Notes under the pieces: generated by a model
What the model was told of the DNA's origin: nothing
The model's database searches: none
What the model saw: only the letters and a program-made list of their open reading frames with translations
DNA from: Nevskiales bacterium
GTDB lineage: Bacteria; Pseudomonadota; Gammaproteobacteria; Nevskiales; Nevskiaceae
DNA length: 64,000 nucleotides
Assembly (NCBI GenBank): GCA_028698335.1
Contig: JAQVDP010000002.1
Coordinates: 62,001-126,000, forward strand
Direction: 5' to 3'
In this document: piece by piece, positions 25,831-33,877 of the stretch
Position numbering within the stretch: position 1 is the stretch's first letter
How the letters are laid out: each line of letters opens with the position of its first letter
Position numbers and translations under genes: made by a program

Positions 25831-27681
25831 ATGAACCAGAAATTCCATTTCAATTTCGCTTACGTACTCGCGGCGATGCTCGCCGTGCTGGTCATCCAGA
25901 CCTATCTGTCCGGGGCGCGCAGCGTCGAGACGGTGCCGTACAGCGAGTTCGTGCAGCTGCTGGACGACGGCAAGATCAGCGACGTGGCGGTGGCGACGTC
26001 GACGTTGCGTGGCGTACTCAGGGAGTCGCGTCCGGACGGAGTGCGCGAGGTCGTGACCCAGCGGGTCGAGCCGCAGATGGCGGCGGCGCTGGAGAAGTCC
26101 GGCGTCAGCTTCCATGCCGTGCGGGAAAACACGTTCCTGCGCGAGATGCTGTCGTGGCTGATTCCGATTGCCCTGTTCTATCTGCTGTGGATGTTCCTGT
26201 TCCGCAAGTTCGCCGAACGCCAGGGCATGGGCGGTGGCCTGATGTCGATCGGCCAGAGCAAGGCGAAGGTCTACGTCGAAGCTGACACCAAGGTCAGTTT
26301 CGCGGATGTCGCCGGTGTCGACGAGGCCAAGGCGGAGCTGCAGGAGATCGTCAATTTCCTCAAGGACCCCGAAGCCTACGGGCGCCTGGGCGCGCGCCTG
26401 CCCAAGGGCATTCTCCTGGTCGGCCCGCCGGGCACCGGCAAGACCCTGCTGGCACGGGCGGTGGCGGGAGAGGCGGGAGTGCCGTTCTTTTCGATCAACG
26501 GGTCCGAGTTCGTCGAGATGTTCGTGGGCGTCGGCGCGGCGCGCGTCCGTGATCTGTTCGTCCACGCGCGCGAAAAGGCGCCGGCGATCATCTTCATCGA
26601 CGAGCTCGATGCCCTCGGGCGGGCCCGCGGCGCATTTCCGATGAGCGGTGGGCATGACGAGAAGGAGCAGACCCTCAACCAGTTGCTGTCGGAGATGGAC
26701 GGCTTCGATCCCCGCCAGGGCCTGGTGCTGCTGGCGGCCACGAACCGGCCGGAGGTCCTCGATCCGGCGCTGCTGCGGGCCGGCCGCTTCGACCGGCAGG
26801 TTCTGGTGGACCGGCCCGACCGGATCGGGCGCATCCAGATCCTGCAGGTGCATCTGCGGTCGGTGCGTCTGGATGATGATGTCGATCCCGAGCGCATCGC
26901 CGCGTTGACGCCGGGCTTTTCGGGGGCCGATCTGGCCAACCTGGTCAACGAGGCGGCGCTGTTGGCCACCCGGCGCGGGGGCGAGGCCGTCAGTGCCGAC
27001 GACTTCACCCGTGCCATCGAACGCATCGTCGCGGGACTGGAGAAGCGCAATCGCATCCTGAATCCGCACGAGCGTCAGGTGGTGGCCTATCACGAGCTGG
27101 GACATGCGTTCCTGGCGTTGTCGCTCAAGGGCGCAGACACGGTGCACAAGGTGTCGATCATCCCGCGCGGCGTTGGCGCGCTGGGCTACACTATCCAGCG
27201 TCCGACCGAGGACCGCTACCTGATGACGCGCGAGGAGCTCGAGAACAAGATGGCCGTTCTGCTCGGGGGGCGGGCCGCCGAGTGCGCGGTATTCGACGAG
27301 ATTTCCACCGGTGCGGCCGACGATCTGGCAAAGGCCACGGATATCGCGCGTAGCATGGTGACGCGGTTCGGCATGGTGCCGGAGCTGGGACAGGTGGTCT
27401 ACGAAGAAGCGCCTCAGAGCTACCTGGGGATCGCGGCGCCGCAGGAGCATGCGTACAGCGACGCCACGGCCGAGCGCATCGATCAGTCGGTTCGGGAGCT
27501 GGTCGACGCTGCGTTCCAGAAGGCGCTGTCGATCCTGCGGGCGCACCGGCCCGAACTCGACCGGACCGCGGAGCGACTGCTGGCGCAGGAAACCCTGCTC
27601 GGCGAGGAGATCAAGGCCCTGTCCGGGCTCGGGATGGATGTCGAGGTGCCGGTTGCCGAGGATGCACGCAAGCCGGATTGA
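25831..27681 (+). CDS. ftsH: ATP-dependent zinc metalloprotease FtsH
   Basis: A 616-residue membrane-bound AAA+ protease that degrades misfolded membrane and regulatory proteins. Two membrane segments (about residues 9-26 and 110-126) flank a periplasmic region. The AAA module has GPPGTGKT, the pore motif [17 protein letters not shown], a Walker [10 protein letters not shown] and the second-region-of-homology [22 protein letters not shown]. The protease site is HELGH (usual HEAGH). It is shorter than E. coli FtsH (644) at the C-terminus. It lies outside the usual rlmE-ftsH-folP setting and has an FNR-like promoter, so it is probably a second copy. Confidence 0.92.
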   Translation: MNQKFHFNFAYVLAAMLAVLVIQTYLSGARSVETVPYSEFVQLLDDGKISDVAVATSTLRGVLRESRPDGVREVVTQRVEPQMAAALEKSGVSFHAVRENTFLREMLSWLIPIALFYLLWMFLFRKFAERQGMGGGLMSIGQSKAKVYVEADTKVSFADVAGVDEAKAELQEIVNFLKDPEAYGRLGARLPKGILLVGPPGTGKTLLARAVAGEAGVPFFSINGSEFVEMFVGVGAARVRDLFVHAREKAPAIIFIDELDALGRARGAFPMSGGHDEKEQTLNQLLSEMDGFDPRQGLVLLAATNRPEVLDPALLRAGRFDRQVLVDRPDRIGRIQILQVHLRSVRLDDDVDPERIAALTPGFSGADLANLVNEAALLATRRGGEAVSADDFTRAIERIVAGLEKRNRILNPHERQVVAYHELGHAFLALSLKGADTVHKVSIIPRGVGALGYTIQRPTEDRYLMTREELENKMAVLLGGRAAECAVFDEISTGAADDLAKATDIARSMVTRFGMVPELGQVVYEEAPQSYLGIAAPQEHAYSDATAERIDQSVRELVDAAFQKALSILRAHRPELDRTAERLLAQETLLGEEIKALSGLGMDVEVPVAEDARKPD

Positions 27682-27749
27682 CGGACATCGCCGTCGTACG
27701 GGCGGCGCGTGGGCGCGCCGCGAACAGAAAGGGGAGTTGAGTGGAGCCG

Positions 27750-28565
27750 ATGAGTCATCGCTACCGCGTCGTGGCATTTCCCACCGCGCGCAACCCGATC
27801 GTGGACACGCTCGAACAGGGCAAGCGCCGTCATCACGTGCACGGCTTCGGCGAGGTCGACGTCACCGAGCTGCGTCGGCGCATGCACGCGCTGGGCGAGC
27901 TGCCGGGCGGGGCCCCGTCGCTGACGGCATATCTGGTGTGGTGTCTGGGACAGGCGCTGGGCGAGTTTCCCGAGATCCAGGCCTTCCGGCGCGGACGCAA
28001 GCTGTACCTGTTCGAGGATGTCGACGTGTCGACCATCGTCGAGCGGGAAACCGCCGACGGACTCAAGATGCCCGTCACCAAGATCGTCCGTGGCGCCAAC
28101 CGCCTGGACTATGCGGCGGTGCATGCGCAGATCCGCGATGCGCAGCGTGTGCAGATGAACGGGATTTCGCTCGGCGACGGCAAGGAGGCAAGGATGGCAC
28201 GCCGTTTCGCGCGCCTGCCGCGCTGGGTGCGGGCGCTGGTCTGGTGGAAGATGCGGCGCAATCCGGTATTCGCCAAGTCGATGATCGGGACCGCCAACGT
28301 CACCGCGGTCGGCATGTTCGGTGCGAAGGGGGGCTGGGCCATGGGACCTTCGATCTGGCCGATCAGCCTGCTGGTGGGCGGCATGCTCAAGCGCCCGGCA
28401 GTGGTCGAGGACCGGGTCGAGATTCGCGAGTTTCTGGCGCTGACGATGGCGATCGATCACGAGACCGTGGACGGGGCGCCGGCCGCGCGCTTCGCCACCC
28501 GGCTGGTCGAGCTGATCGAGACCGGCGAAGGGCTGCCGCCCGTCCCGGAGCGGGCCGAGGGCTGA
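27750..28565 (+). CDS. 2-oxo acid dehydrogenase E2-type acyltransferase, catalytic domain only
   Basis: A 271-residue protein matching the catalytic domain of lipoamide acyltransferases (E2). The active-site motif is present as IDHETVDGAPAARF, with the His and Asp of HxxxDG. Other E2-like parts are FGEVDVTELRRR and TIVERETADGLKMPVTKIV. Lipoyl and E1/E3-binding domains are absent, and no E1 or E3 gene is nearby, so it is not a normal dehydrogenase core. Another CoA-linked acyl transfer, or an unlinked E2-like role, is possible. A GTG nine bases upstream (27741, with GGGGAG before it) is an alternative start. It follows ftsH by 68 bp. Confidence 0.75.
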   Translation: MSHRYRVVAFPTARNPIVDTLEQGKRRHHVHGFGEVDVTELRRRMHALGELPGGAPSLTAYLVWCLGQALGEFPEIQAFRRGRKLYLFEDVDVSTIVERETADGLKMPVTKIVRGANRLDYAAVHAQIRDAQRVQMNGISLGDGKEARMARRFARLPRWVRALVWWKMRRNPVFAKSMIGTANVTAVGMFGAKGGWAMGPSIWPISLLVGGMLKRPAVVEDRVEIREFLALTMAIDHETVDGAPAARFATRLVELIETGEGLPPVPERAEG

Positions 28566-28579
28566 CGCAAGGGCGGCCC

Positions 28580-28608
28580 AAAAACAAAGCCCGCCTTCAA
28601 GGCGGGCT
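28580..28608 (-). terminator. Intrinsic terminator of the tRNA-Glu transcript
   Basis: AGCCCGCCTT and AAGGCGGGCT form a perfect stem (28588-28608) around one base, in practice a shorter stem with a small loop. On the minus strand it is followed by a T-rich tail (TTTGTTTTT). It ends the tRNA transcript; on the plus strand the T-run is absent. Confidence 0.75.
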
Positions 28609-28621
28609 CTGTCAGCGCAAT

Positions 28622-28697
28622 TGGCACTCCCAAGGGGACTCGAACCCCTGTTTTCGCCGTGAGAGGGCGACGTCCTAGGCCACTAGACGATGGGAGC
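28622..28697 (-). tRNA. tRNA-Glu (anticodon CTC)
   Basis: The minus strand reads GCTCCCATCGTCTAGTGG at its 5' end, the tRNA-Glu D-arm pattern. It continues to an anticodon loop CTCTCAC (anticodon CTC), the T-loop GGTTCGAGTCC and an encoded CCA end, 76 bases in all. It marks the junction between the stress/glycogen island and the core genes, and no integrase or att-like duplication was seen beside it. Confidence 0.95.
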
Positions 28698-28739
28698 AAA
28701 TTCCTTCGTCCCTGCTATCAGTAGGGTCGAAGGCCGCGT

Positions 28740-28767
28740 ATTATACGCAACCAATGAACTGGCTCAA
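28740..28767 (-). promoter_or_regulatory. Sigma70 promoter for tRNA-Glu
   Basis: On the minus strand TTGAGC (28762-28767) and a consensus TATAAT (28740-28745) are separated by 16 bases and end 43 bases upstream of the tRNA. The -35 element lies inside the first codons of pcnB, so the divergent transcription units overlap. Confidence 0.7.
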
Positions 28768-30088
28768 GGCGTTTCGAACAAAAAAGCGGTCAAAGTCCAT
28801 CGAACCTCGACGTATCCCCCGGGCGGAACATCCGGTTTCCCGCTCGCAGTTCACGCAAGCCACCCTGCGGACGCTGTATGGCCTGAAGGATGCGGGCTAT
28901 GAAGCGTATGTCGTCGGGGGAGGCGTGCGGGATCTGCTGGTCGGTGAGACCCCGAAGGATTTTGACATCGCAACCAATGCGCATCCCGAAGAGGTCAAGC
29001 GGGTCTTCCGCTCGTGCCGGCTGGTCGGGCGCCGCTTCCTGATCGCCCATGTCCGCTGGGGGGGCGAGATCGTGGAGGTGACTACTTTCCGCGGCGCGAT
29101 CACCGATTCCCACGAGCGCGACGAGACCGGGCGCATCCTCTCGGACAACGAATACGGCGACCTCGCCAGCGACGCGTTCCGCCGCGATTTCACGATCAAC
29201 GCCCTGTACTACGACATCCGCGATTTTTCGATCGTGGACTTCGCCGACGGTCTGGGCGACATGGAGCGCAAGTTGATCCGCCTGATCGGCGATCCGGAAC
29301 TGCGCTATCGCGAGGATCCGGTCCGCATGCTGCGCGCGGTCCGGATCGCCAACAAGCTGGGATTCTCGATCGAGAAGAAGACCGCCGAGCCGATCCGGCG
29401 ATTGGCGCCGCTGCTGCGGGACATCCCGCCGGCTCGGCTGTTCGACGAGATCGTCAAGCTGCTGCAGTCGCGCGAGGCGGTGGCCAATCTGCATGGTCTG
29501 CGGGATCAGGGCCTGCTCGCCGAACTGCTGCCGATGGCCGACGAGGCGCTGGGCGACGCCCGTTACCGGCAGTTCATCGATCGCGCGCTGGCCAATACCG
29601 CCGACCGCATCGTGGCGGAGCAGACCGTGAGCCCGGCGTTCCTGTACGCAGCGCTGCTGTGGCCGGCGGTGGCCAAATCGATCAGGACGCTGATCGAACG
29701 CGAAGGCCATCACGCCAATGTGGCCTACGCCCAGGCCTCCGAGCAGGTGCTGGCGCGGGCGATGCAGCACGTGATGATTCCGAAGCGTTTTTCCCTGCCG
29801 ATGCGCGAGATCTGGCAGCTGCAGCCGCGTTTCGAGATGCGCAGGGGCGGTCGCGCCAAGCGCCTGCTGACGCACCCCCGCTTCCGGGCGGCCTACGATT
29901 TTCTGCTGCTGCGGGCCGCCGCCGGTGAGGTGTCGAAGGAACTGGCCGACTGGTGGACGCAGGCTCAGCAAGGCGAGACCTTGCCTGCCGCGCCGCCGGA
30001 GTCCCAGGATGCGCCTCCCGCACGCAAGAAGCGGCGGCGCCGCAGCCGCAGCCGTGGTCGCAAACCGCCTGTTGCCACGAGCGAATGA
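28754..30088 (+). CDS. pcnB: Poly(A) polymerase I
   Basis: A 444-residue class II nucleotidyltransferase that adds 3' poly(A) tails to RNA and promotes decay. The head domain has AYVVGGGVRDLLVGETPKDFDIATNA, where the Gly-Gly-Val-Arg-Asp and DxD residues bind nucleotide and metal. RRDFTINALYYD, RLIGDPELRYREDPVRMLRAVR and a basic tail (KKRRRRSRSRGRK) follow. The N-terminal extension with basic residues is typical of PcnB rather than of the CCA-adding enzyme. Its stop overlaps the folK start as ATGA, indicating an operon. Confidence 0.93.
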   Translation: MNWLKAFRTKKRSKSIEPRRIPRAEHPVSRSQFTQATLRTLYGLKDAGYEAYVVGGGVRDLLVGETPKDFDIATNAHPEEVKRVFRSCRLVGRRFLIAHVRWGGEIVEVTTFRGAITDSHERDETGRILSDNEYGDLASDAFRRDFTINALYYDIRDFSIVDFADGLGDMERKLIRLIGDPELRYREDPVRMLRAVRIANKLGFSIEKKTAEPIRRLAPLLRDIPPARLFDEIVKLLQSREAVANLHGLRDQGLLAELLPMADEALGDARYRQFIDRALANTADRIVAEQTVSPAFLYAALLWPAVAKSIRTLIEREGHHANVAYAQASEQVLARAMQHVMIPKRFSLPMREIWQLQPRFEMRRGGRAKRLLTHPRFRAAYDFLLLRAAAGEVSKELADWWTQAQQGETLPAAPPESQDAPPARKKRRRRSRSRGRKPPVATSE

Positions 30089-30576
30089 CGCAAGGATACC
30101 GGCGCGCCTATGTGGGGCTCGGCGCCAATCTCGGCGACCCCCCTCGGCAGTTGCGGCGTGCGCTGGAACTGCTGGGCGAATACGGGACCGTGCTGCGGGT
30201 GTCGTCGTTCTATCGATCGGCGCCGATGGGCCCGCAGGATCAGCCCGACTACTGCAACGCCGTCGCGATCATCGAAACATCGCTGGAGCCGGCGGCGCTG
30301 ATGCAGGCGCTGCTGGCGACCGAGCGTCGCTGTGGACGGGTGCGTGAGCGCAAATGGGGGCCGAGAGTCCTGGATCTGGATCTGCTCCATGTCGAGGGGG
30401 CGGTTTGCCAGGGCGATGCACTGACGCTGCCGCATCCCGGCATCGGCGTGCGTGCCTTTGTGCTGGTGCCCTGGGCCGAGATCGCACCGGAGGTCCAGAT
30501 TCCCGGGCTGGGACGGGTTGCCGATCTGGCCGCTGCGGTGGACGCCGCCGGACTCGGGCTTTGGGTCGCGGTTTGA
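30085..30576 (+). CDS. folK: 2-amino-4-hydroxy-6-hydroxymethyldihydropteridine diphosphokinase
   Basis: A 163-residue HPPK, which transfers pyrophosphate from ATP to the pterin in folate synthesis. Family motifs are YVGLGANLGDP at the start, SSFYRSAPMGPQDQPDYCNAV, and ERKWGPRVLDLDLLH, where the two Asp bind Mg2+, followed by LPHPGI. The ATG at 30085 overlaps the pcnB stop; upstream in-frame codons belong to the pcnB region. The pcnB-folK-panB order is common in gammaproteobacteria. Confidence 0.93.
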   Translation: MTQGYRRAYVGLGANLGDPPRQLRRALELLGEYGTVLRVSSFYRSAPMGPQDQPDYCNAVAIIETSLEPAALMQALLATERRCGRVRERKWGPRVLDLDLLHVEGAVCQGDALTLPHPGIGVRAFVLVPWAEIAPEVQIPGLGRVADLAAAVDAAGLGLWVAV

Positions 30577-30681
30577 GATCGGCGCGGGAGGCGCTTCTTG
30601 GCGGCGCCCCGGAAACGCGTCCGGATCTGCAAATACGCTAGACTTGCACCGCTTTAGATGGCGGGCGTTTCCGCCAGTGAC

Positions 30682-30757
30682 GGGCGTATGTCTTAGTGGG
30701 CCGCCCATTCTGAAAATCGAGCGGGCGACGCGTGTATGTCTTGGTGGGCCACCGTCG
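30682..30757 (+). promoter_or_regulatory. Tandem hairpin leader of panBC (candidate regulatory RNA)
   Basis: Two adjacent hairpins lie 67 bases before the panB ATG. Element 1 (30682-30706) has stem GGGCG/CGCCC closing the 15-base loop TATGTCTTAGTGGGC (30687-30701). Element 2 (30726-30757) has the loop TATGTCTTGGTGGGC (30735-30749) closed by GTG/CAC, a bulged C at 30731 and an outer stem CGACG/CGTCG. The same pair, in the same order, precedes panD. Conservation of the loops with changing stems points to an RNA structure. A 'pan' RNA motif is known upstream of pantothenate genes in other phyla; its identity with this one could not be tested. Confidence 0.65.
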
Positions 30758-30824
30758 TTCGGACGCGATGCCGGTATCTCCGCAGTCGCCATGACGCGGG
30801 GGCATCGCGAGGAGCCACACTCAC

Positions 30825-31649
30825 ATGGAAAACAGCAAGCCTGTCAACGTCGCCGAGCTGCGGCGGATGCGGGAGGCGGGGGACAAGATTGCCTGCCTGA
30901 CGTGCTACGACGCCAGTTTCGCCCTGGTCGAGGATCGGGCGGGGGTCGACGTGGTCCTGATCGGGGATTCCCTCGGCATGGTGCTGCACGGCGGCAAGAC
31001 CACGACTCCGGTGACGCTCGACGACATTGTCTACCACTCGCGCTGCGTGGCGCCGCACCTGTCGCGTGCCTTCCTGATGGCCGACCTGCCGTTCCTGTCC
31101 TACGCGACGCTGGAGCGGGCCCTGGATGCGTCGCAGCGGGTGATGCAGGAGGGCGGTGCCAAGATGGTCAAGCTCGAGGGCGGGCGCGAGCAGGCGAGCA
31201 TCGTCGAATACCTTGCCGTCCGCGGCGTACCGGTTTGCGCGCATCTGGGGCTGCAGCCGCAGTTCATCCACAAGATGGGGGCGTTCCGTGTTCAGGGACG
31301 CGAGGATGCGGCGGCCGAGGCGATGCTGCACGACGCTCGCGTGCTGGTCGAGGCCGGGGCCGATCTGCTGCTGCTCGAATGCATTCCGGCCGAGCTTGGC
31401 AAGCGGATTGCGGCCGAATCGTCGGTCCCGGTGATCGGGATCGGCGCCGGTGCCGATGTCGACGGCCAGATTCTGGTCCTGCACGACATCCTCAATATTT
31501 CGCCGACGGTGACGCTTGGGCGGACGCCGCGTTTCGTCAAGAACTACATGACCGACGGCGCCGACATCGAGCGGGCGATCGGCAATTATGTAGCCGAGGT
31601 CAAGTCGGGCGCGTATCCAGCCCCCGAGCATTGCTTCGCGGGGGCTTGA
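30825..31649 (+). CDS. panB: 3-methyl-2-oxobutanoate hydroxymethyltransferase
   Basis: A 274-residue TIM-barrel enzyme making ketopantoate from 2-oxoisovalerate and methylene-tetrahydrofolate, the first committed step to pantothenate and CoA. Motifs include MREAGDKIACLTCYDASFA, VVLIGDSLGMVLHG (with the Asp that binds Mg2+), MVKLEGG, VCAHLGLQPQ, LLLECIPAELG and VIGIGAG. GAGGAG stands before the ATG. The stop overlaps panC by one base (TGATG). The leader carries two conserved hairpins. Confidence 0.95.
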   Translation: MENSKPVNVAELRRMREAGDKIACLTCYDASFALVEDRAGVDVVLIGDSLGMVLHGGKTTTPVTLDDIVYHSRCVAPHLSRAFLMADLPFLSYATLERALDASQRVMQEGGAKMVKLEGGREQASIVEYLAVRGVPVCAHLGLQPQFIHKMGAFRVQGREDAAAEAMLHDARVLVEAGADLLLLECIPAELGKRIAAESSVPVIGIGAGADVDGQILVLHDILNISPTVTLGRTPRFVKNYMTDGADIERAIGNYVAEVKSGAYPAPEHCFAGA

Positions 31650-32497
31650 TGCAGACGGTTCATACGATCGCGGCGCTGCGCGAGCAGGTCGCACGCTGGC
31701 GCGAAGCCGGCGAGTCCGTCGCCCTGGTGCCGACCATGGGCAATCTGCATCGTGGACACCTGCGTCTGGTGGAGCAGGCCCGGGGTCATGCGCGGCGGGT
31801 GGTTGCGACGGTTTTCGTCAATCCTCTGCAGTTCGGAGAAGGAGAGGACTTCGGCCGTTATCCGAGGACCCTGGCTGAGGATCAGGCCCGGCTCGAGACG
31901 GCGCAGTGCGATCTGCTGTTCGCGCCGGACGAGGCGCAGATCTACCCCGACGGTCGCGACGATCTGAGCCGGGTCGTGGCGCCGCGGGCATTCGCGGAAC
32001 TCGAGGGTGCCCATCGACCGGGGCATTTCGACGGCGTCGCGACGGTCGTGAGCATCCTGTTCAATCTGGTGCAGCCTGATATCGCACTATTCGGTGAGAA
32101 GGACTATCAGCAATTGCAGCTGATCCGGCGCATGGTGGCCGACCTGCACATGCCGATCAGCATCGTCGGCGTTGCCACGGAGCGCGAGGATGACGGTCTG
32201 GCGCTGTCGTCGCGCAACCAGTACCTGGGCCCGGAACAGCGGCGAAAGGCGCCGGCGCTGCACGCGGCGCTCAGCGCGGTTGCCGCGGGGCTGCGCGGCG
32301 GGCGCCGGGATTTCGAGGCCTTGTGCAGGGAGCAGTTCGAGGCGCTTGCGGGACAGGGGTTCGAGCCGCAGTACGTGGCGATCCGTCGTCCGGACCTGCG
32401 TCCGTCCGAGGCGGGCGACACCGAGTTCGTGGTGCTCGCTGCGGCGGTGCTCGGCACCACGCGCCTGATCGACAATCTGCGGGCAGAGGCCGTGTGA
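31649..32497 (+). CDS. panC: Pantothenate synthetase
   Basis: A 282-residue ATP-dependent ligase joining pantoate and beta-alanine. The nucleotidyltransferase motif appears as PTMGNLHRGHLRL (usual ALHEGH replaced by NLHRGH). VATVFVNPLQFG, HRPGHFDGVATVV, FGEKDYQQL and LALSSRNQYL follow. It starts in the panB stop codon, so the two are translationally coupled. The longer open frame from 30452 runs through folK and panB in another frame and is not coding. Confidence 0.95.
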   Translation: MQTVHTIAALREQVARWREAGESVALVPTMGNLHRGHLRLVEQARGHARRVVATVFVNPLQFGEGEDFGRYPRTLAEDQARLETAQCDLLFAPDEAQIYPDGRDDLSRVVAPRAFAELEGAHRPGHFDGVATVVSILFNLVQPDIALFGEKDYQQLQLIRRMVADLHMPISIVGVATEREDDGLALSSRNQYLGPEQRRKAPALHAALSAVAAGLRGGRRDFEALCREQFEALAGQGFEPQYVAIRRPDLRPSEAGDTEFVVLAAAVLGTTRLIDNLRAEAV

Positions 32498-32538
32498 CAG
32501 GGGCGCGCGGGGCGCTTGCGGGGGAATGTGACGATTGT

Positions 32539-32567
32539 TTGATGCACTGCGCAATTCCGGCTAAACT
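32539..32567 (+). promoter_or_regulatory. Probable sigma70 promoter for panD
   Basis: TTGATG (32539-32544) and TAAACT (32562-32567) are 17 bases apart. Transcription would start near 32574, so the mRNA leader of about 136 bases would contain a GTGAC/GTCAC hairpin (32584-32597) and both conserved tandem hairpins. Confidence 0.5.
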
Positions 32568-32603
32568 CAAGCCTCTTCGCTCAGTGACCACAGTCACGGG
32601 CAA

Positions 32604-32683
32604 CGGGCGTATGTCTTAGTGGGCCGCCCGCCGTTCCAAGACCCGTGGATCGTCGTGTGTATGTCTTAGTGGGCCACCGACGA
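32604..32683 (+). promoter_or_regulatory. Tandem hairpin leader of panD (candidate regulatory RNA)
   Basis: This is the second copy of the paired hairpins seen before panB. Element 3 (32604-32630) has stem CGGGCG/CGCCCG and loop TATGTCTTAGTGGGC (32610-32624). Element 4 (32650-32683) has the identical loop (32660-32674), a GTG/CAC inner stem, a bulged T at 32656 and an outer stem TCGTCG/CGACGA. Compared with element 2, the outer stem keeps pairing with changed bases. CACGGG (32595-32600) and CCCGTG (32642-32647) could form an alternative helix enclosing element 3. The panD ATG is 26 bases downstream, close enough for effects on ribosome access. Confidence 0.65.
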
Positions 32684-32709
32684 CCAAGATCCTAGAGAGA
32701 CCATCCGCC

Positions 32710-33099
32710 ATGCAATTGCACATGCTTAAATGCAAGCTGCACCGCGCCTGCGTGACTCACGCGGAGCTGGATTACGACGGTTCCTGTGCGATTGATTCGA
32801 AGCTGCTCGAGCTGGCTGGCATTCTTGAGTTCGAGCAGATCGATATCTACAACATCAGCAACGGCGAGCGATTCACGACCTACGCGATCAAGGCCGAGCC
32901 GGGTTCCGGCATCATCTCGGTCAACGGCGCCGCGGCGCACAAGGCCCGTGTCGGCGATCGCGTCATCATCTGCGCCTACGGCACCATGGATGCCGGTGCC
33001 GCGCGGACCTACCAGCCGCGCCTGGTGTACCTGGACGAGAAGAATCGCGTCGAACGCACGGCCAACACCATTCCGGTACAGGCTGCTTCGGGCGCTTGA
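32710..33099 (+). CDS. panD: Aspartate 1-decarboxylase proenzyme
   Basis: A 129-residue pyruvoyl-dependent enzyme that makes beta-alanine for pantothenate. The self-cleavage site Gly24-Ser25 is in YDGSCAID. It opens with [18 protein letters not shown], then has [33 protein letters not shown] and a normal C-terminus. It has its own promoter and a leader matching that of panBC, so the two transcripts are probably co-regulated. The stop overlaps the next gene's TTG start. Confidence 0.95.
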   Translation: MQLHMLKCKLHRACVTHAELDYDGSCAIDSKLLELAGILEFEQIDIYNISNGERFTTYAIKAEPGSGIISVNGAAAHKARVGDRVIICAYGTMDAGAARTYQPRLVYLDEKNRVERTANTIPVQAASGA

Positions 33100-33734
33100 G
33101 CGCGCGAGACGGCCAGGCTGCGGTTCGCGCCTGGTTTCCCACGCTGATCTATGCGCAGCGCCTGCAGGCCCGTGGCCTGCAGGCGCTCAATCGTGAGTTG
33201 CTCGACGAGTGCTATCGCATTCGCGATCACGACGTGAACGGACAGGCGTGGTCGGAGGGCAACTATCCGCTCGGCTACACCAGTTACGGCTCGCTCGATC
33301 AGCTGCATCGCTTCTCATCGACCTTCGACGCGTTGCGCGAGCGGATCGACGGGCACGTTGCGGCTTTTGCCAAGGCGCTGGACTGGGATCTGCGCGGCGG
33401 GCGCCTGCAGATGACCGACTGCTGGGCCAACATCATGCCGCGCGGATGCGCGCACAGTTTCCATATCCATCCGCAGGCCGTCGTTAGCGGGACTTACTAC
33501 GTCCAGACCCCGAAAGACTGTTCGGGTCTGAAGTTCGAGGATCCCAGGCTCAGCAAGTTGATGGCGGCGCCGCCGCGGCGTGCGCGTGCAGCCGAGGCGC
33601 ATCGGGCGCACATCGTCTATCCGGCCAAGGCCGGTAACGTGGTGCTGTTCGAGAGCTGGTTGCGGCATGAGGTGCCGGCCAGCGCTGTCGACGAAGACCG
33701 CGTCAGCATCAGCTTCAACTATCACTGGATCTGA
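33096..33734 (+). CDS. Putative 2OG-Fe(II) oxygenase (TIGR02466-like), TTG start
   Basis: A 212-residue soluble protein starting with [16 protein letters not shown] double-stranded beta-helix core is suggested by [22 protein letters not shown] and a distal His and Arg in LRHEVPAS and [11 protein letters not shown], the layout of the TIGR02466 group of putative 2-oxoglutarate- and iron-dependent oxygenases. The first metal motif is not perfectly clear. The only suitable start is TTG at 33096, overlapping the panD stop as TTGA, which implies coupling to panD. The substrate is unknown. Confidence 0.72.
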   Translation: MSARDGQAAVRAWFPTLIYAQRLQARGLQALNRELLDECYRIRDHDVNGQAWSEGNYPLGYTSYGSLDQLHRFSSTFDALRERIDGHVAAFAKALDWDLRGGRLQMTDCWANIMPRGCAHSFHIHPQAVVSGTYYVQTPKDCSGLKFEDPRLSKLMAAPPRRARAAEAHRAHIVYPAKAGNVVLFESWLRHEVPASAVDEDRVSISFNYHWI

Positions 33735-33877
33735 GGCGCGGGTGTCGCCGGCTGTGTCTGGCGAGGCGCTGACGGCCCGCCAATCGCCGGGGCTCCGTGT
33801 GCCGGTGCGGACCGGCGACATGACGAATTCACGCGGAGTGGTTAGGCTCGGGCACATGTTTTGCTGCCTTCTTCTAT

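Noticed and set aside
30682-32683. The pan leader repeats as a CRISPR or insertion-sequence remnant
   Set aside because: Only two pairs exist, each directly before a pan gene, and conservation is in hairpin loops with changing stems, without spacers, transposase or target duplications.
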